From Bifidobacteriaceae bacterium (lineage in GTDB: Bacteria; Actinomycetota; Actinomycetes; Actinomycetales; WQXJ01): 48,095 nucleotides of DNA. The translations under genes were made by a program, and so were the position numbers. Positions 34,001 through 44,936 of this stretch are shown here, piece by piece. A model generated the notes under the pieces. That model made no database searches, had not been told where the DNA came from, and saw only the letters and a program-made list of their open reading frames with translations. Position 1 is the first letter of the stretch; every line of letters starts with the position of its first letter. Location of the stretch: contig JAITFE010000135.1 of assembly GCA_031281585.1 (NCBI GenBank), positions 1-48,095 of the forward strand, given 5' to 3'.

Positions 34001-37000
34001 AACAACGGGCCGTCCGACTCGCGGGGCGCCTGGCTGATGGACTCGGTGCCGGCAGGCTTGACCCTCTCGGCGCTCAACGTGACGACCGGCGGCGGAACCT
34101 GCAACGAGGTGTTGGGGACCTGCGACCTGGGCACCGTTCCGGCGGGCGCGACGCGCGTGATCACGGCCGTGGGCACCGTGAGCCCAGTCGGTCTGACGGA
34201 GAACGAGCAGACTGTCGAGGTGGGGTCGTTGTGGACAGACGATCCTGATACGGGCAACAACGAGGCGATCTGGAAGCACTCGCCGAACCCGCAGGCCGAC
34301 CTGGCGCTTGAGAAGTCCACGCCCCCGCCCGGTTTCAGGGCCGGGGTGGCGCATGAATACCAGTTGGTTGTCACGAACAACGGGCCTGACGCCTCCGGGA
34401 CCATAACCATCACCGACACCCTCCCGGACGGCGTGACTGCGGGGGCTTTTGACGCGTCGGTGCCCTGCACCGCCAGCGCCGACAAGAAGACTGTCACCTG
34501 CCTGCGGGCCGCCTCCCTGCAGGTCGGTCAGTCCTGGGGCTTCTTGTTCCCCGTCAACGTGGACCCCGGCCTGGAGCGGGGCACCCCGATCTTCAACACG
34601 GCCACCGTCGAGTCCCCATTGGACGACCCGAGCCTGGCGAACAACACGGCTTGGACCTTGGACCTGGTCCACAGCGAAGCGAATGTCAACGTGGAGTACT
34701 CCATCCTGTATCCGGGGCCGGGGTCCGACCCGTGCGCCAGCCCGACCGGCACGGCGCCCGCCTACACCGGGGCCGGCTCGCTCAGGTGCGCGCAGATCCG
34801 GGTTGGGAACACCGGTCCGTCCACGGCGCGCGACGTGCAGATTCGTTCTGATGTGGCCGTTTCGGCCATTCCCGACCAGACCTCGTTCCCCGATTGGTGC
34901 ACGGCGGTCAACCAGGAGTTGGTCTGCAACCTGGCCGCCTTCACCGGCGACAACGAACTGCGTCCGGGCATGTCCTTGTCCTTCAAGTTCCCGTTCACAA
35001 TCGCCCCGAACACGCCCGCCGGAACCTACGTCGACTGCGGCCACTCCGCGACCTGCGCGGGCGGCCCAGGCGGCTGGGCGACCGTGGCGACTTCGACCTA
35101 TGAGACGGACTTCTCCGACAACCTGGACACCGCGCCGTTGGAGATCGGCGCGCCGCAGACCAACCTGCAGATGGCCAAGACCGCCCTCACCACAATCCCG
35201 AACCCGAACGGGGACGGCCACGACTCATACGTGGCTGGGGAGAAGTTCGGGTACCGGATTGACTTGTCGGTGCCCGCCCGCCTGGACACGGGTTACGGCC
35301 TGAGCATCCCCGCCGCAGACGCCTCAGACGTCCAATTGACAGACACGGTCCCCGCCGGTTTCCTGATCACCCAGGTCAACACCTCCCAAGGGACCTGCGA
35401 TCCGATCACCACGCCGGTGGCCTCCGTCAGTTGCTCCCTTGGAACCGTCAAGGCCTCCACCGACGCGGCCAACACGCAGGTGATCTCCGTCTACGTCTAC
35501 GGAACGGTCCCAGTCGGCGCGACAGCCGAGATCATCCCCGACGGCGGAGCGGTCAACATCGCGCTGGCCACGTCGCCCACGCCGGGCCCCGGAGGCGCGC
35601 CCACCAGCGTCACGGCCACGGCGGCCACGGACGTGGTCGAATTGGGCGACCTGGCCGTCAGCAAGCTCGCCGACGTCCCGGTTTCCTATGCGGGCGCGTC
35701 CGTCGGCTACACCGTGACCACCATCAACAACGGCCCGTCCAACGCGCCCGATGCCGTGTTGTTCGACACGCTGCCACTGGGGCTGACGCTCGACCCGGCC
35801 AACTCGCCGGGCTGCGCCTTGGAGCGCACGGAGTCTGACGGCCGACAGGTCGTCAAATGCGAACTAGGGGACATCGCGGTCAGCGCGTCGGTCAACACCC
35901 GGATAGTCGCGACCTCAGACCCGAGGGACTTGCGGCCCTATTGGTGCCCGGGCAAAGACGGGGTGAACGGGCAGCGTTGCGACTCCGTTGTGTTGCCGCC
36001 AGCGGACTTGGGCGACGAATACCCGCGTGATCTCCTCAACCAGGTCGAGGTGACGTCAGCGGCCGTCGACACCAAGACGGCCAACAACCGGGCGAGCGTC
36101 ACCACCCAATTGCGGGCGTTGGCGGACATCGCCATCACGGCGGGCGTCAGCACCGACACGCCGTCCGCCGGCTCGGAGCTGACCTACTCGCTGACGGGGG
36201 TCAACAACGGGCCCTCGGCGCTGGACAACCCGGTCGTGGTGTCCGTGTTCCCCAAGGGCTTCCAAGTTCTCGCGGTCGACGAGTCCTACATGGACTGCAC
36301 CACATCCCATGTGGGCGAAGGCCTGGAGGCGGTGTACACCGTGACCTGCGTGGGCTGGAAGGTGACGCCCATCCGGGACTCGTTCCAGCCGGGAATCAAC
36401 GTGCCGGGCACCGTCACGGTGCTGGTGCCGCCCGGCATTCCGGCCGGCGCCTACGACGCGACGGCGCAGGCCTATTCGCGCAGCCCGGTGCGTTGCACCG
36501 ACCCGACCGATCCGCCTGCGGGCGCCGGCACCTGCGAGTCCGACTATTCGAACAACCAGGTGACGGTGACGGTCAACGTGGTCCAGGTGGCGGACACATC
36601 GATTGAGAAGCGCCTGGTGGCGCCAATTCCAATCCAGGCGGGGGCGGAGGTCACCTACGAGTTGACCGTGGCCAACGCCGGCCCCTCGGTGGCAAACAAT
36701 GTCACCATCTCCGACACGGTGCCTGAAGGCTTGACGTACATTTCCGGTTCCTTCGGCTCAGGCGGGACCTGCCCCGCACCCGAGTTCAAGGACGACCAGA
36801 CCGTGGCCAACTGCGGACTCGGCGCCCTCGCGCCCCAGCAGAGCATTGTTGCAACGCTGGTCTTCCGGGTTGACGACGGCTTCACCGGCGAGGTTTGCAA
36901 CGCCGCCATGGTCGGGTCTGGGGCGCTTGACAATCAGATCGGCAACAACACCTCGACCGCGTGCTCAACGCCCGCGCCGCAGACTGACGTGGGGGTCGAG

Positions 37001-37594
37001 TTGACGGCGGACACGCCGCAGGTGGCGGTCGGATCGGCTGGGCGGCTCACGGCGGTGGTGACCAACCACGGGCCGGCGGCCGCGCCCGCCACCCAGGTCG
37101 TGTTCACCCTGCCCGCCGGGTTGGCTGACGCGCAAGTCGTGGCGGCCAGCGCCTCCGGCGGCGGACCGCTGCCGGGCTGCACCTCGTCCGGGCAGGTTTT
37201 CACCTGCGTGATCGGCGAACTCGCGGTCGGCGGCACCGTCACCTACACCATCACGGGAACCGCGACGGGAGCGCCCGGCGACTCGCTGGCGGTTCAGGCG
37301 GCGGTCACCCACGACTTGGTCGACACCGACCCGGGCAACGACACGTCACAGGCTTCCCTGTCGCTGACAGCGGAGCCGAGCCCGTCGCCGACTGAGCCGT
37401 CGCCCGGTCCGACCGGGGCCACTCCGGCCCCGACCGCTTCGGGACACGCGGCGAGTCCCAGCCCGTCGGGAGGCGGCTCAAGCGAATTGCCGTTCAGCGG
37501 CAGCCACGCCCCGGTCCTCGGAGTCGCGGCCGCACTGGTCGTCCTTCTCGGGTCGGCGCTGGTCGCCCGGAGCCACCGACGCCTGAGCCGCTGA
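31076..37594 (+). CDS. Giant DUF11-repeat surface protein with LPFSG cell-wall anchor
   Basis: A 2172-residue exported protein. ATG at 31076 follows a GGGGGAAG ribosome site; the signal peptide (SRIRRASAAIVVAVLAIAVT ... EAEAA) fits this start better than the ATG at 31031. An N-terminal ~330-residue domain (YDNNYFWMRLLDADQD, LWARLYWGARLDAG, VFEGFNTVGSG) is followed by about 12 tandem DUF11-type Ig-like repeats. Each carries variants of ADLxxxK, YxxTVxNxGPSxA and VTDTLPxGL, with paired cysteines in several. A Ser/Pro/Thr-rich linker precedes LPFSG at residues 2138-2142, then a hydrophobic helix and a basic tail SHRRLSR, a sortase sorting signal with Ser in place of Thr. Repeats of this kind form stalks for adhesins. 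Its ligand is unknown, and no sortase gene is in the window. Confidence 0.9.
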   Translation: MSRIRRASAAIVVAVLAIAVTLVVDTKEAEAAATLPFRQAFSANANGTVLTIGNTLMTCSPTVNNCTNALGGGAYDNNYFWMRLLDADQDPSTFNSSMSTLALPDGAQVLWARLYWGARLDAGASGSGTAGDASKAAQVAFKAPGASAYQTLTGTQLAQNGGQQNAYQSFVDVTNLVRDAGNGDYWAGNVQAGSGTDRYAGWALTIAYTAPGLPLRNLTVFEGFNTVGSGYPQNIDVSGFTAPLNGPVDAQLSMVVYEGDLSQTGDYALLNSSQLATAVSPGTNFFDSINSLNGASVTTRTPADRNMLGFDIKNLGASGIIPNGATSARFSFSSAGDVYYPGVLALAINLYAPDFTTSTKTAVNLTSADVAKPGDVIQYVLTYNNTGQDPAAGSRACDPLPAGLDYVPGSMTLLTTPDPAVAPTLPLAMPDNGASFGSYAAGKVCVNLGRGATPTAGGTIEVGDSTSFQFQGKVSDSAGGTTLRNIAHLDYQTGTTHVAAQYDTPPVLTPVALKADVRIQKSLAPSEAVAGQGGQTTLVVTNAGPNQATGVVVTDPLPADYTATSVTWVTAPVSSPAQSGTCPVPAAGAPVVCPLPDLARGDQAQVLIAGATASSSVATTLSNVASVATTSFDPDLSNNVDTASIPMTHQADLKIEKTPATATVTPGEKISWTLTVTNQCNHATSTNPGGCLSDAVGVVISDTAPDPAKLVLTKATGAGASGTTQVAVTCPATLPSPSTFQCQVAGDGRLRPGQTAVITVEGYVMGNLTGGTVQNQAGVTSDTFDPVQSDNTATAVVTPGQPVADIQLKKSGPATVMAGGRYNYTITAQNFGPSDASAVTVADALAGTGLVADGSTFATSDRGTCAVAAGTVSCDLGSLPGPSAPGSADGGAIATITITGVLVPANSNATSLTNTAAITCAGQACPAPPGPTPHPDSPSVTSDVQTSADLSVTKVGSTAADPPPNSQVTYTITVKNNGPSDSRGAWLMDSVPAGLTLSALNVTTGGGTCNEVLGTCDLGTVPAGATRVITAVGTVSPVGLTENEQTVEVGSLWTDDPDTGNNEAIWKHSPNPQADLALEKSTPPPGFRAGVAHEYQLVVTNNGPDASGTITITDTLPDGVTAGAFDASVPCTASADKKTVTCLRAASLQVGQSWGFLFPVNVDPGLERGTPIFNTATVESPLDDPSLANNTAWTLDLVHSEANVNVEYSILYPGPGSDPCASPTGTAPAYTGAGSLRCAQIRVGNTGPSTARDVQIRSDVAVSAIPDQTSFPDWCTAVNQELVCNLAAFTGDNELRPGMSLSFKFPFTIAPNTPAGTYVDCGHSATCAGGPGGWATVATSTYETDFSDNLDTAPLEIGAPQTNLQMAKTALTTIPNPNGDGHDSYVAGEKFGYRIDLSVPARLDTGYGLSIPAADASDVQLTDTVPAGFLITQVNTSQGTCDPITTPVASVSCSLGTVKASTDAANTQVISVYVYGTVPVGATAEIIPDGGAVNIALATSPTPGPGGAPTSVTATAATDVVELGDLAVSKLADVPVSYAGASVGYTVTTINNGPSNAPDAVLFDTLPLGLTLDPANSPGCALERTESDGRQVVKCELGDIAVSASVNTRIVATSDPRDLRPYWCPGKDGVNGQRCDSVVLPPADLGDEYPRDLLNQVEVTSAAVDTKTANNRASVTTQLRALADIAITAGVSTDTPSAGSELTYSLTGVNNGPSALDNPVVVSVFPKGFQVLAVDESYMDCTTSHVGEGLEAVYTVTCVGWKVTPIRDSFQPGINVPGTVTVLVPPGIPAGAYDATAQAYSRSPVRCTDPTDPPAGAGTCESDYSNNQVTVTVNVVQVADTSIEKRLVAPIPIQAGAEVTYELTVANAGPSVANNVTISDTVPEGLTYISGSFGSGGTCPAPEFKDDQTVANCGLGALAPQQSIVATLVFRVDDGFTGEVCNAAMVGSGALDNQIGNNTSTACSTPAPQTDVGVELTADTPQVAVGSAGRLTAVVTNHGPAAAPATQVVFTLPAGLADAQVVAASASGGGPLPGCTSSGQVFTCVIGELAVGGTVTYTITGTATGAPGDSLAVQAAVTHDLVDTDPGNDTSQASLSLTAEPSPSPTEPSPGPTGATPAPTASGHAASPSPSGGGSSELPFSGSHAPVLGVAAALVVLLGSALVARSHRRLSR

Positions 37595-37632
37595 GCCGCG
37601 GGCACGCAAGCAAATCGGGGGGAGAGAGGCCC

Positions 37633-40135
<2,503 letters not shown>

Positions 40136-40152
<17 letters not shown>

Positions 40153-40441
40153 CCTTGACCCGGTGATCCACGCCGCTTCGCGTCTGCGATTGGTAGCAAT
40201 CCTGGCGGCGCTGGCACCGGCAGAGGCGATTTCTTTCGGCAAGCTGCTGAGGATCGCCGAAATGACCCAGGGCAACCTGTCCACCCACCTGACGAAGCTG
40301 GAGGCGGCCGGTTACGTCCGCATCGACAAGACCTTCGAGGGCAAGCGGCCGGCCACCTATCTGCAACTGACGCCAACCGGGCGCTTGGCTTTCGAGCGTT
40401 ACCGGGAAAACCTGCAACAACTAATACGGGGAAGCGAATGA
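40136..40441 (+). CDS. Winged-helix transcriptional regulator (ArsR/MarR-like)
   Basis: A ~101-residue single-domain DNA-binding protein. DPVIHAASRLRLVAILAALAPAEAISFGKLLRIAEMTQGNLSTHLTKLEAAGYVRI is the helix-turn-helix with recognition helix around QGNLSTHLTKLE, followed by the wing KTFEGKRPATYLQLTPTGRLAFERY. This is the common regulator that controls an adjacent ABC exporter by sensing a ligand. GTG at 40136 (or 40139) has a strong AAGGGGAAGG ribosome site; the open frame from 40112 is less likely. Its stop overlaps the ATPase start (ATGA), so regulator and transporter are one operon. Confidence 0.9.
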
Positions 40442-41616
40442 ACGAGCACGCAATTGAGATCGCCGGCGCGGTGAAAACCTACCGCAAGGGGGCGCCGCCA
40501 GCGCTGAACGGACTGGACCTCGAAGTCCGCCGGGGCGAGATTTTCGGGTTCCTGGGACCGAACGGCGCGGGCAAGACCACGGCGATGCGGGTGGTCATGG
40601 GGTTGGCCGCCTTGGACGCCGGCCGCGTCTCCGTGTTGGGCTTGGCCCCCGGTTCGCAGGCGGCGCTCGCCCGGACGGGCGCGTTGATCGAGACCCCGGC
40701 GCTGTACCCCGCCGCGAGCGGCCTGGGCCACCTGCGGGCTGTGGCGCGGTGGAGCGGGGCGGGCCCGGAGCGGGCAAGTGAGGCGCTGGACCTGGTGGGC
40801 TTGACGAGCGCGGGCTCCAAGAAGACCAAGGACTACTCGTTGGGGATGAAACAACGGTTGGGGGTGGCGACGGCCCTGCTGAAGGATCCGGAGTTGCTGG
40901 TGTTGGACGAACCCGCCAACGGTCTGGACCCGCAAGGCATGAGCGACATGCGGGAGTTGCTGGCCCAGCTGCGGCAGGCCGGACGGACAGTGCTGCTGTC
41001 CTCGCACCTGCTGGGGGAGGTCGAACGAATCTCCGACCGGGTCGGCGTGATCGTGGACGGCCGCATGATCCGCACGGCGTCCCCCCGCGAGCTGCGCGAC
41101 GAGGCGATCACCAAGGTGTTGATCGACGCGAGGCCGCTTGATGAGGCGGCGCGGGCTGTGCGGGAGTCGGGGCTGGTGCCGCCGGGCGCCATCGCCATCG
41201 GGGGTGGCGGCCAACTGGATGGTTCGTTTGACCGGCCAGCCGGGGCAAACGGCTGGTCCGGCATGGAACCGGCCGCCCTCTCGGCGAATAGTGCGGCCGG
41301 CTTGTCCTCCGGCGCGAGCGCCGGATCCGGGGAGGCGCTTCACGCCCCCGCCGGCTCGAGGCTGGTGGTGGGGTTGGGCGAACCGGGTCCGCGCGGACTG
41401 GTAGGGGAGGCCCTGGTGCCGGAGTTGGTCGGCTGCCTGGTTCGTGGTGGCCTGATGGTCTACGGGGTTGAGTTGGACCGGCCGGACTTGGCCGAGGCGT
41501 TCCTGGCGTTGACCCGAGCGGCGGGCGAAGCCCGAGCCGACGGGCCGCCCGGCAGCCCAAAGAAGCAACCGAGCCGCAGGGCGGAACGCCTCGCGGGCGG
41601 GGAGGCGACGGCATGA
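40438..41616 (+). CDS. ABC transporter ATP-binding protein (CcmA/BcrA-type exporter)
   Basis: A 392-residue ATPase. Walker A GPNGAGKTT near residue 38, signature YSLGMKQRLGVA near 135 (the LGMKQR form typical of drug/lantibiotic exporters), Walker B LLVLDEPANGLDP near 152 and the H-loop LLSSHLLGEVERISD near 187 are all present. After about residue 235 comes an unusual tail: a long Gly/Ser/Ala-rich linker (about residues 255-300) and a short fold ending VYGVELDRPDLAEAFLALTR, the usual C-terminal segment of these ATPases, displaced by the linker. It is coupled to the permease by an ATGA overlap. Confidence 0.93.
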   Translation: MNEHAIEIAGAVKTYRKGAPPALNGLDLEVRRGEIFGFLGPNGAGKTTAMRVVMGLAALDAGRVSVLGLAPGSQAALARTGALIETPALYPAASGLGHLRAVARWSGAGPERASEALDLVGLTSAGSKKTKDYSLGMKQRLGVATALLKDPELLVLDEPANGLDPQGMSDMRELLAQLRQAGRTVLLSSHLLGEVERISDRVGVIVDGRMIRTASPRELRDEAITKVLIDARPLDEAARAVRESGLVPPGAIAIGGGGQLDGSFDRPAGANGWSGMEPAALSANSAAGLSSGASAGSGEALHAPAGSRLVVGLGEPGPRGLVGEALVPELVGCLVRGGLMVYGVELDRPDLAEAFLALTRAAGEARADGPPGSPKKQPSRRAERLAGGEATA

Positions 41617-42611
41617 GCGCCCCCGACTTGACCCCCGACGGCTGTTCGACGGGCACCTCCGAGGCGACCGCAGGCTCTGCCGCCTCCGCCACGCCCACAT
41701 TCGCGCCTGCCACCGCACCTCCTGCCGCGGCTTCAGCGCGCGCGCCGGAGCGGATGGGTTTCCCCTGGCGGGCGGCTTGGTCGCAGTTGGCCGGGCAGCG
41801 GTCGTTGTGGTGGATCCTGGTCGCTTGGGTGGCTGAAACGATCGGCTTCGGCGTGGTCCTGAACCATGTGATGTACCAGAACCTGGCCAACGGATCGTTC
41901 GGCGTTCAGGCCGACTCGGCGCAAGTCGAGGCGTTCCGGGATTCGCTTCTGCCCCAAAACCTCGCCTCTTTCGGGGCGGGCGCGGTGCCGTTCTACGGCG
42001 CTGCCATGGCGCTGGTGATCGGCGCGTTGGTGGTCGGGAACGAATACCGGCACGGCACTGTGCGCGTCCTGTACACCCAGGGGCCGGGTCGGCTGGCCGT
42101 GATCGGCTCCCAGTTGGTCGCGCTGGCGGCTTTCCTGGGCATCATGACGGTGGCGACCTACGCGGCCGACTACATCGGCCTGGTCGGCGCGGCCGAGGTG
42201 CGCGACTGGCCGGTTGGCGCGCCGCAGGCCGGGCCGCTGCTGGTCGCCATGGGGTCCACGTGGCTGATGACTCTGGCCTACGGTCTGGTCGGCGCCGCGC
42301 TTGCGGTGGCGACGCGCGGCACACTCTGGTCCCTGACGATCGGCTTGCTGTGGATTCTGGGCGTGGACACGCTGCTGATCGCCATCGCCAAGGCGGTCCC
42401 CTGGCTGACCGGCCCCGGGCAGGCGCTGATCGGCGCCGCAACCTCCAACCTGGCTGTCGCCAACGGCTCTTACCCGTGGTGGCCCGCAGTTCTTTCGACC
42501 GAGGTGACCGCGGCCGAGGGCTGGATCGCTGCGGGGGTCCTGGCGGCCTGGTCAACTGCGGCGGTCGCCGCCGCCCTGTTCCTGGTCAAGCGTCGCGACA
42601 TCGGCCCGTGA
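41613..42611 (+). CDS. ABC-2 type transporter permease
   Basis: A 332-residue membrane subunit. After ~50 Ala/Pro-rich residues come PWRAAWSQLAGQRSLWWILVAWVAETIGFGVVLNHVMYQN, then five further hydrophobic segments including FYGAAMALVIGALVVGNEYRHGTVRVLYTQGPGR, a block typical of ABC-2 permeases (GxEYRHGT), and a final AGVLAAWSTAAVAAALFLVKRRD helix. With the ATPase it would form an exporter of unknown substrate, probably regulated by the winged-helix protein. The ATG at 41613 overlaps the ATPase stop. Confidence 0.88.
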   Translation: MSAPDLTPDGCSTGTSEATAGSAASATPTFAPATAPPAAASARAPERMGFPWRAAWSQLAGQRSLWWILVAWVAETIGFGVVLNHVMYQNLANGSFGVQADSAQVEAFRDSLLPQNLASFGAGAVPFYGAAMALVIGALVVGNEYRHGTVRVLYTQGPGRLAVIGSQLVALAAFLGIMTVATYAADYIGLVGAAEVRDWPVGAPQAGPLLVAMGSTWLMTLAYGLVGAALAVATRGTLWSLTIGLLWILGVDTLLIAIAKAVPWLTGPGQALIGAATSNLAVANGSYPWWPAVLSTEVTAAEGWIAAGVLAAWSTAAVAAALFLVKRRDIGP

Positions 42612-42715
42612 CCGCGCCCTGGCGTCCCGAACTCCCCGCAACGGCGCGGCCCCCCGGACTCGCTCGTCGCGGAACGGTCCGGACAGCCCCTCCCCACGCG
42701 CTGGCCGGTGGTCCC

Positions 42716-43792
42716 TCAGCCTTTCGGCACCACCAACTTGCAGGGCGTGGCCTGGTCGAACGGGCACTCGAAATGGAGCCATTCGGCGTCCGTTGACCGC
42801 TCGACCGGGCTGGTGGAGACTTCGGCGTCCCAGCCGTGCGCGGCCAGCCTTGCCACCACCTCAGCGAGGGTCATTTCGGCAATGCCGTCCATCAACTGCC
42901 CGAGGCTTGTCTGGTCCGGAAGGATCGTCAGCGTCAGCGGATTCCAGCCTGCTTCGATTCCCCAGGTCTCGCCGTTGAAGGTCGGTTCGATCGCCGCGAG
43001 TTCGGCTAGGAGGGCTCCGCGGTCGGTGCCCGAGCCCGCGACGACCGGCAGTTCCGCCGTCGCCGGGGCCTGGGCCCCGGCGGGTTGGGCGGTGGCGGCG
43101 AACATCTTCGAGTGCAACGTTTCCACCGGCTCGACCGGCTCGGCCAGAACTGAGATGCCGGGCTCCGCCAGCGACAGGCCGCACTGTTCAACCCCGCATT
43201 GCCTCAGGCCAACGCTGGCGCCGTCGTGGACGGTGACCAGGAAGAACGGTTCGAAGCCCTCCTGCGTCATCCGGTCCGTGAGTTCGCCGGGCCCGCCGAG
43301 CGAAATGGCAAAGAAGCCTTCGGTCGGCTGCTCGGACCAGGCGGCGTCCACGTCCTGGGCGGTCGGCTCCAGCCTAAGGCCCATGGCGAGCGGGAACCCG
43401 CTCGAGGGGCTGAGTTGGTAGGCACCCGTCTCTGCTGGCGCGAAACGGAAGGTTTGGGCGATGTCGGGGACCACGGCATCGTCCGCTGGGAACCAAATCC
43501 GGAAGGCGGCCCATCCACCCTCCGGCAGCGGCAGCGCAAACGTGGCGCTGGGGCCGTACGCGGCGGTTGGTGCGGTGTCGACGGCCACGACCTCGGCAAC
43601 CAGGGCGGCGGCGTCCGCAGACGGCGCGGCCGTTGACGGGGCGGTGGGCGCGCCGCTTAGACGGGACGATTGGCTGGAGGCCAGGACGGCGGCGCCGCCG
43701 ATTGCCACCACGGCCGCCGCCCCCACCGCCACGGGCATCCACAGCGCGCGCGGCCGCGTCCGGCGCCCATCCGGAGCGGCGGCCGTGCGCAA
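42716..43792 (-). CDS. Membrane-anchored extracytoplasmic protein, remnant anti-sigma partner
   Basis: The protein has a single membrane segment (MPVAVGAAAVVAIGGAAVLA) preceded by Arg-rich sequence (RRLRTAAAPDGRRTRPRALW) and followed by ~330 extracellular residues with no recognised domain; two cysteines (RQCGVEQCG) and a C-terminal pair (FECPFDQATPCKLVV) are present. Such proteins usually follow an ECF sigma gene and carry a cytoplasmic sigma-binding domain before the helix. Here that domain is missing: upstream sequence in this frame to 43948 is only the off-frame shadow of the sigma gene. The start is unclear: TTG 43792 or ATG 43738. The frame is shifted by -1 relative to the sigma gene, consistent with a deletion junction near 43800. 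Confidence 0.65.
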   Translation of the reverse strand: MRTAAAPDGRRTRPRALWMPVAVGAAAVVAIGGAAVLASSQSSRLSGAPTAPSTAAPSADAAALVAEVVAVDTAPTAAYGPSATFALPLPEGGWAAFRIWFPADDAVVPDIAQTFRFAPAETGAYQLSPSSGFPLAMGLRLEPTAQDVDAAWSEQPTEGFFAISLGGPGELTDRMTQEGFEPFFLVTVHDGASVGLRQCGVEQCGLSLAEPGISVLAEPVEPVETLHSKMFAATAQPAGAQAPATAELPVVAGSGTDRGALLAELAAIEPTFNGETWGIEAGWNPLTLTILPDQTSLGQLMDGIAEMTLAEVVARLAAHGWDAEVSTSPVERSTDAEWLHFECPFDQATPCKLVVPKG

Positions 43793-44175
43793 GCGCCGGA
43801 GGAACGGTCGAGTTCCAACGCGATCCGGCGGCTCAGTTCGGTGGCCCGTCCGATGGCTCGCCACTCGTGGGCCAGAACGTTGCGGGCGGTGACGAAAAGC
43901 CAGCCCGCGCTGGGCGGCGGGTCCAAGCCGCGGCGGGTGCGTTCCCACGCGATCCGAAACACCTCGGCGGCCACGTCCTCGGCCTGGTCAACGCCGCCCA
44001 GGCGGCGACGCGCGTACGCCACCAAACGGGCGTGGTGGTCGCGGTACAGGGCGGCGAATTCTCGAACCGCCTGCGGGTCGCTCGCCGAACCCGCGTCGCC
44101 CGATGCCGTCCGCCCGCCCCCCGCTCCAGCGGCCGGTTGGGCGGCGGTGCGGTAACGCTGGATGACTTCCTCCAC
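43657..44175 (-). CDS. ECF sigma factor, region 2 only (region 4 missing)
   Basis: The first ~110 residues contain a clear sigma-70 region 2: FAALYRDHHARLVAYARRRLGGVDQAEDVAAEVFRIAWERT, then WLFVTARNVLAHEWRA. In normal ECF sigma factors region 4 (the -35-binding HTH) follows within ~30 residues. Instead, after ELSRRIALELDRSS the frame runs into Arg/Pro/Trp-rich shadow sequence of the neighbouring membrane-protein gene to the stop at 43657. The N-terminus (GAGGGRTASGDAG) is encoded partly by the dispersed GACGGCATCGG repeat at 44101-44111. Start GTG at 44175. It is probably a broken gene; a programmed -1 shift creating a sigma-membrane fusion is the alternative. Confidence 0.7.
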   Translation of the reverse strand: MEEVIQRYRTAAQPAAGAGGGRTASGDAGSASDPQAVREFAALYRDHHARLVAYARRRLGGVDQAEDVAAEVFRIAWERTRRGLDPPPSAGWLFVTARNVLAHEWRAIGRATELSRRIALELDRSSGACARPPLRMGAGRGRARCGCPWRWGRRPWWQSAAPPSWPPANRPV

Positions 44176-44235
44176 GAAGGGTTAATTCCCGGTCAGGCCC
44201 CAAACGTTACAGTCCGCCGAACGGGACTGGGGGCG

Positions 44236-44844
44236 CTACGTGAAGCTGATTTTGACGTCCGGCGTGCGGGTGCGTTTCAGCTCGAAGAAGTCCGGGTGGG
44301 AGGCGAGGAGTTGGCAGCCGTCCCAGACCCGGCCGGCGTCCGCGCCTTGGGGGGCGCGGGACAGGACCGGGCCGAAGAATGCCGGGCCGCCTTCCAGCGC
44401 GATCACGGGCGAACCCACGTCAGAGCCGACCAGTCCCATGGCTGCCTCGTGATCCGCCAAGATGACCTGATCCCAACTGGTGTCCTGGGACGCTTCGACG
44501 GCGGGCTTCTCCTCGAAGCCGAGGGTGCGCGCGGTCTGCGCGACCAACTCGGAGTTGGCGACCGCCCCGTCAATGAACAGGCCGTTGCCCAGCAGCTGGT
44601 AGGCCTGCTCCATCACGGCGTCGCCCTGCTCTTGGCGGACGAAGGCCAAGAACCTCTCCAAGTTGAGCGAGGCGCGATGGCCGTCAGCGTGGGGCCAATC
44701 GCCGCGTCCTTGGTTGAGGTAGTACAGGGACAGCAATCGCGGCGTGATCTGAATTCCGCGCACCTCCCGCACCTGGGTCAGCCATTGATAGGTCACATAG
44801 GTCCACGGGCAAATCGGGTCGAACCAAAACTGGGCTGTTTTCAC
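44236..44844 (-). CDS. DsbA-family oxidoreductase, mycothiol-dependent nitroreductase-like (Rv2466c type)
   Basis: A 202-residue thioredoxin-fold protein with a helical insertion. It begins KTAQFWFDPICPWTYVTYQWL, matching the FDPxCPW start of Rv2466c-like mycothiol-dependent reductases. The active motif here is CPWT rather than CPWC, so only the nucleophilic cysteine remains, as in monothiol enzymes. Later landmarks are RLLSLYYLNQGR, SWDQVILADHEAAMGLVGSDVGSPVIAL and FGPVLSRAPQGADAGRVWDG. Start GTG at 44844 lies 6 nt after TACCAT (leaderless layout). It suggests that the organism makes mycothiol. Confidence 0.9.
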   Translation of the reverse strand: MKTAQFWFDPICPWTYVTYQWLTQVREVRGIQITPRLLSLYYLNQGRGDWPHADGHRASLNLERFLAFVRQEQGDAVMEQAYQLLGNGLFIDGAVANSELVAQTARTLGFEEKPAVEASQDTSWDQVILADHEAAMGLVGSDVGSPVIALEGGPAFFGPVLSRAPQGADAGRVWDGCQLLASHPDFFELKRTRTPDVKISFT

Positions 44845-44936
44845 GTTGGAATGGTAACCGAGCCGGGCCTGCCTGGCCCAGATGCCGGGCTAGACGCTCG
44901 CGCTTTGGCCTGGGCGGCCAGACGGCGCCGAGACGC

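Noticed and set aside
32072-35221. A 1049-codon open frame on the minus strand inside the DUF11 gene
   Set aside because: It is the antisense shadow of a high-GC gene; composition is Arg/Gly/Val-rich with no domain, and the plus strand shows clear repeats and a sorting signal.
41230-41345. Frameshift in the ABC ATPase linker
   Set aside because: The frame stays open and the normal C-terminal segment follows in frame, so it is an expansion rather than a break.
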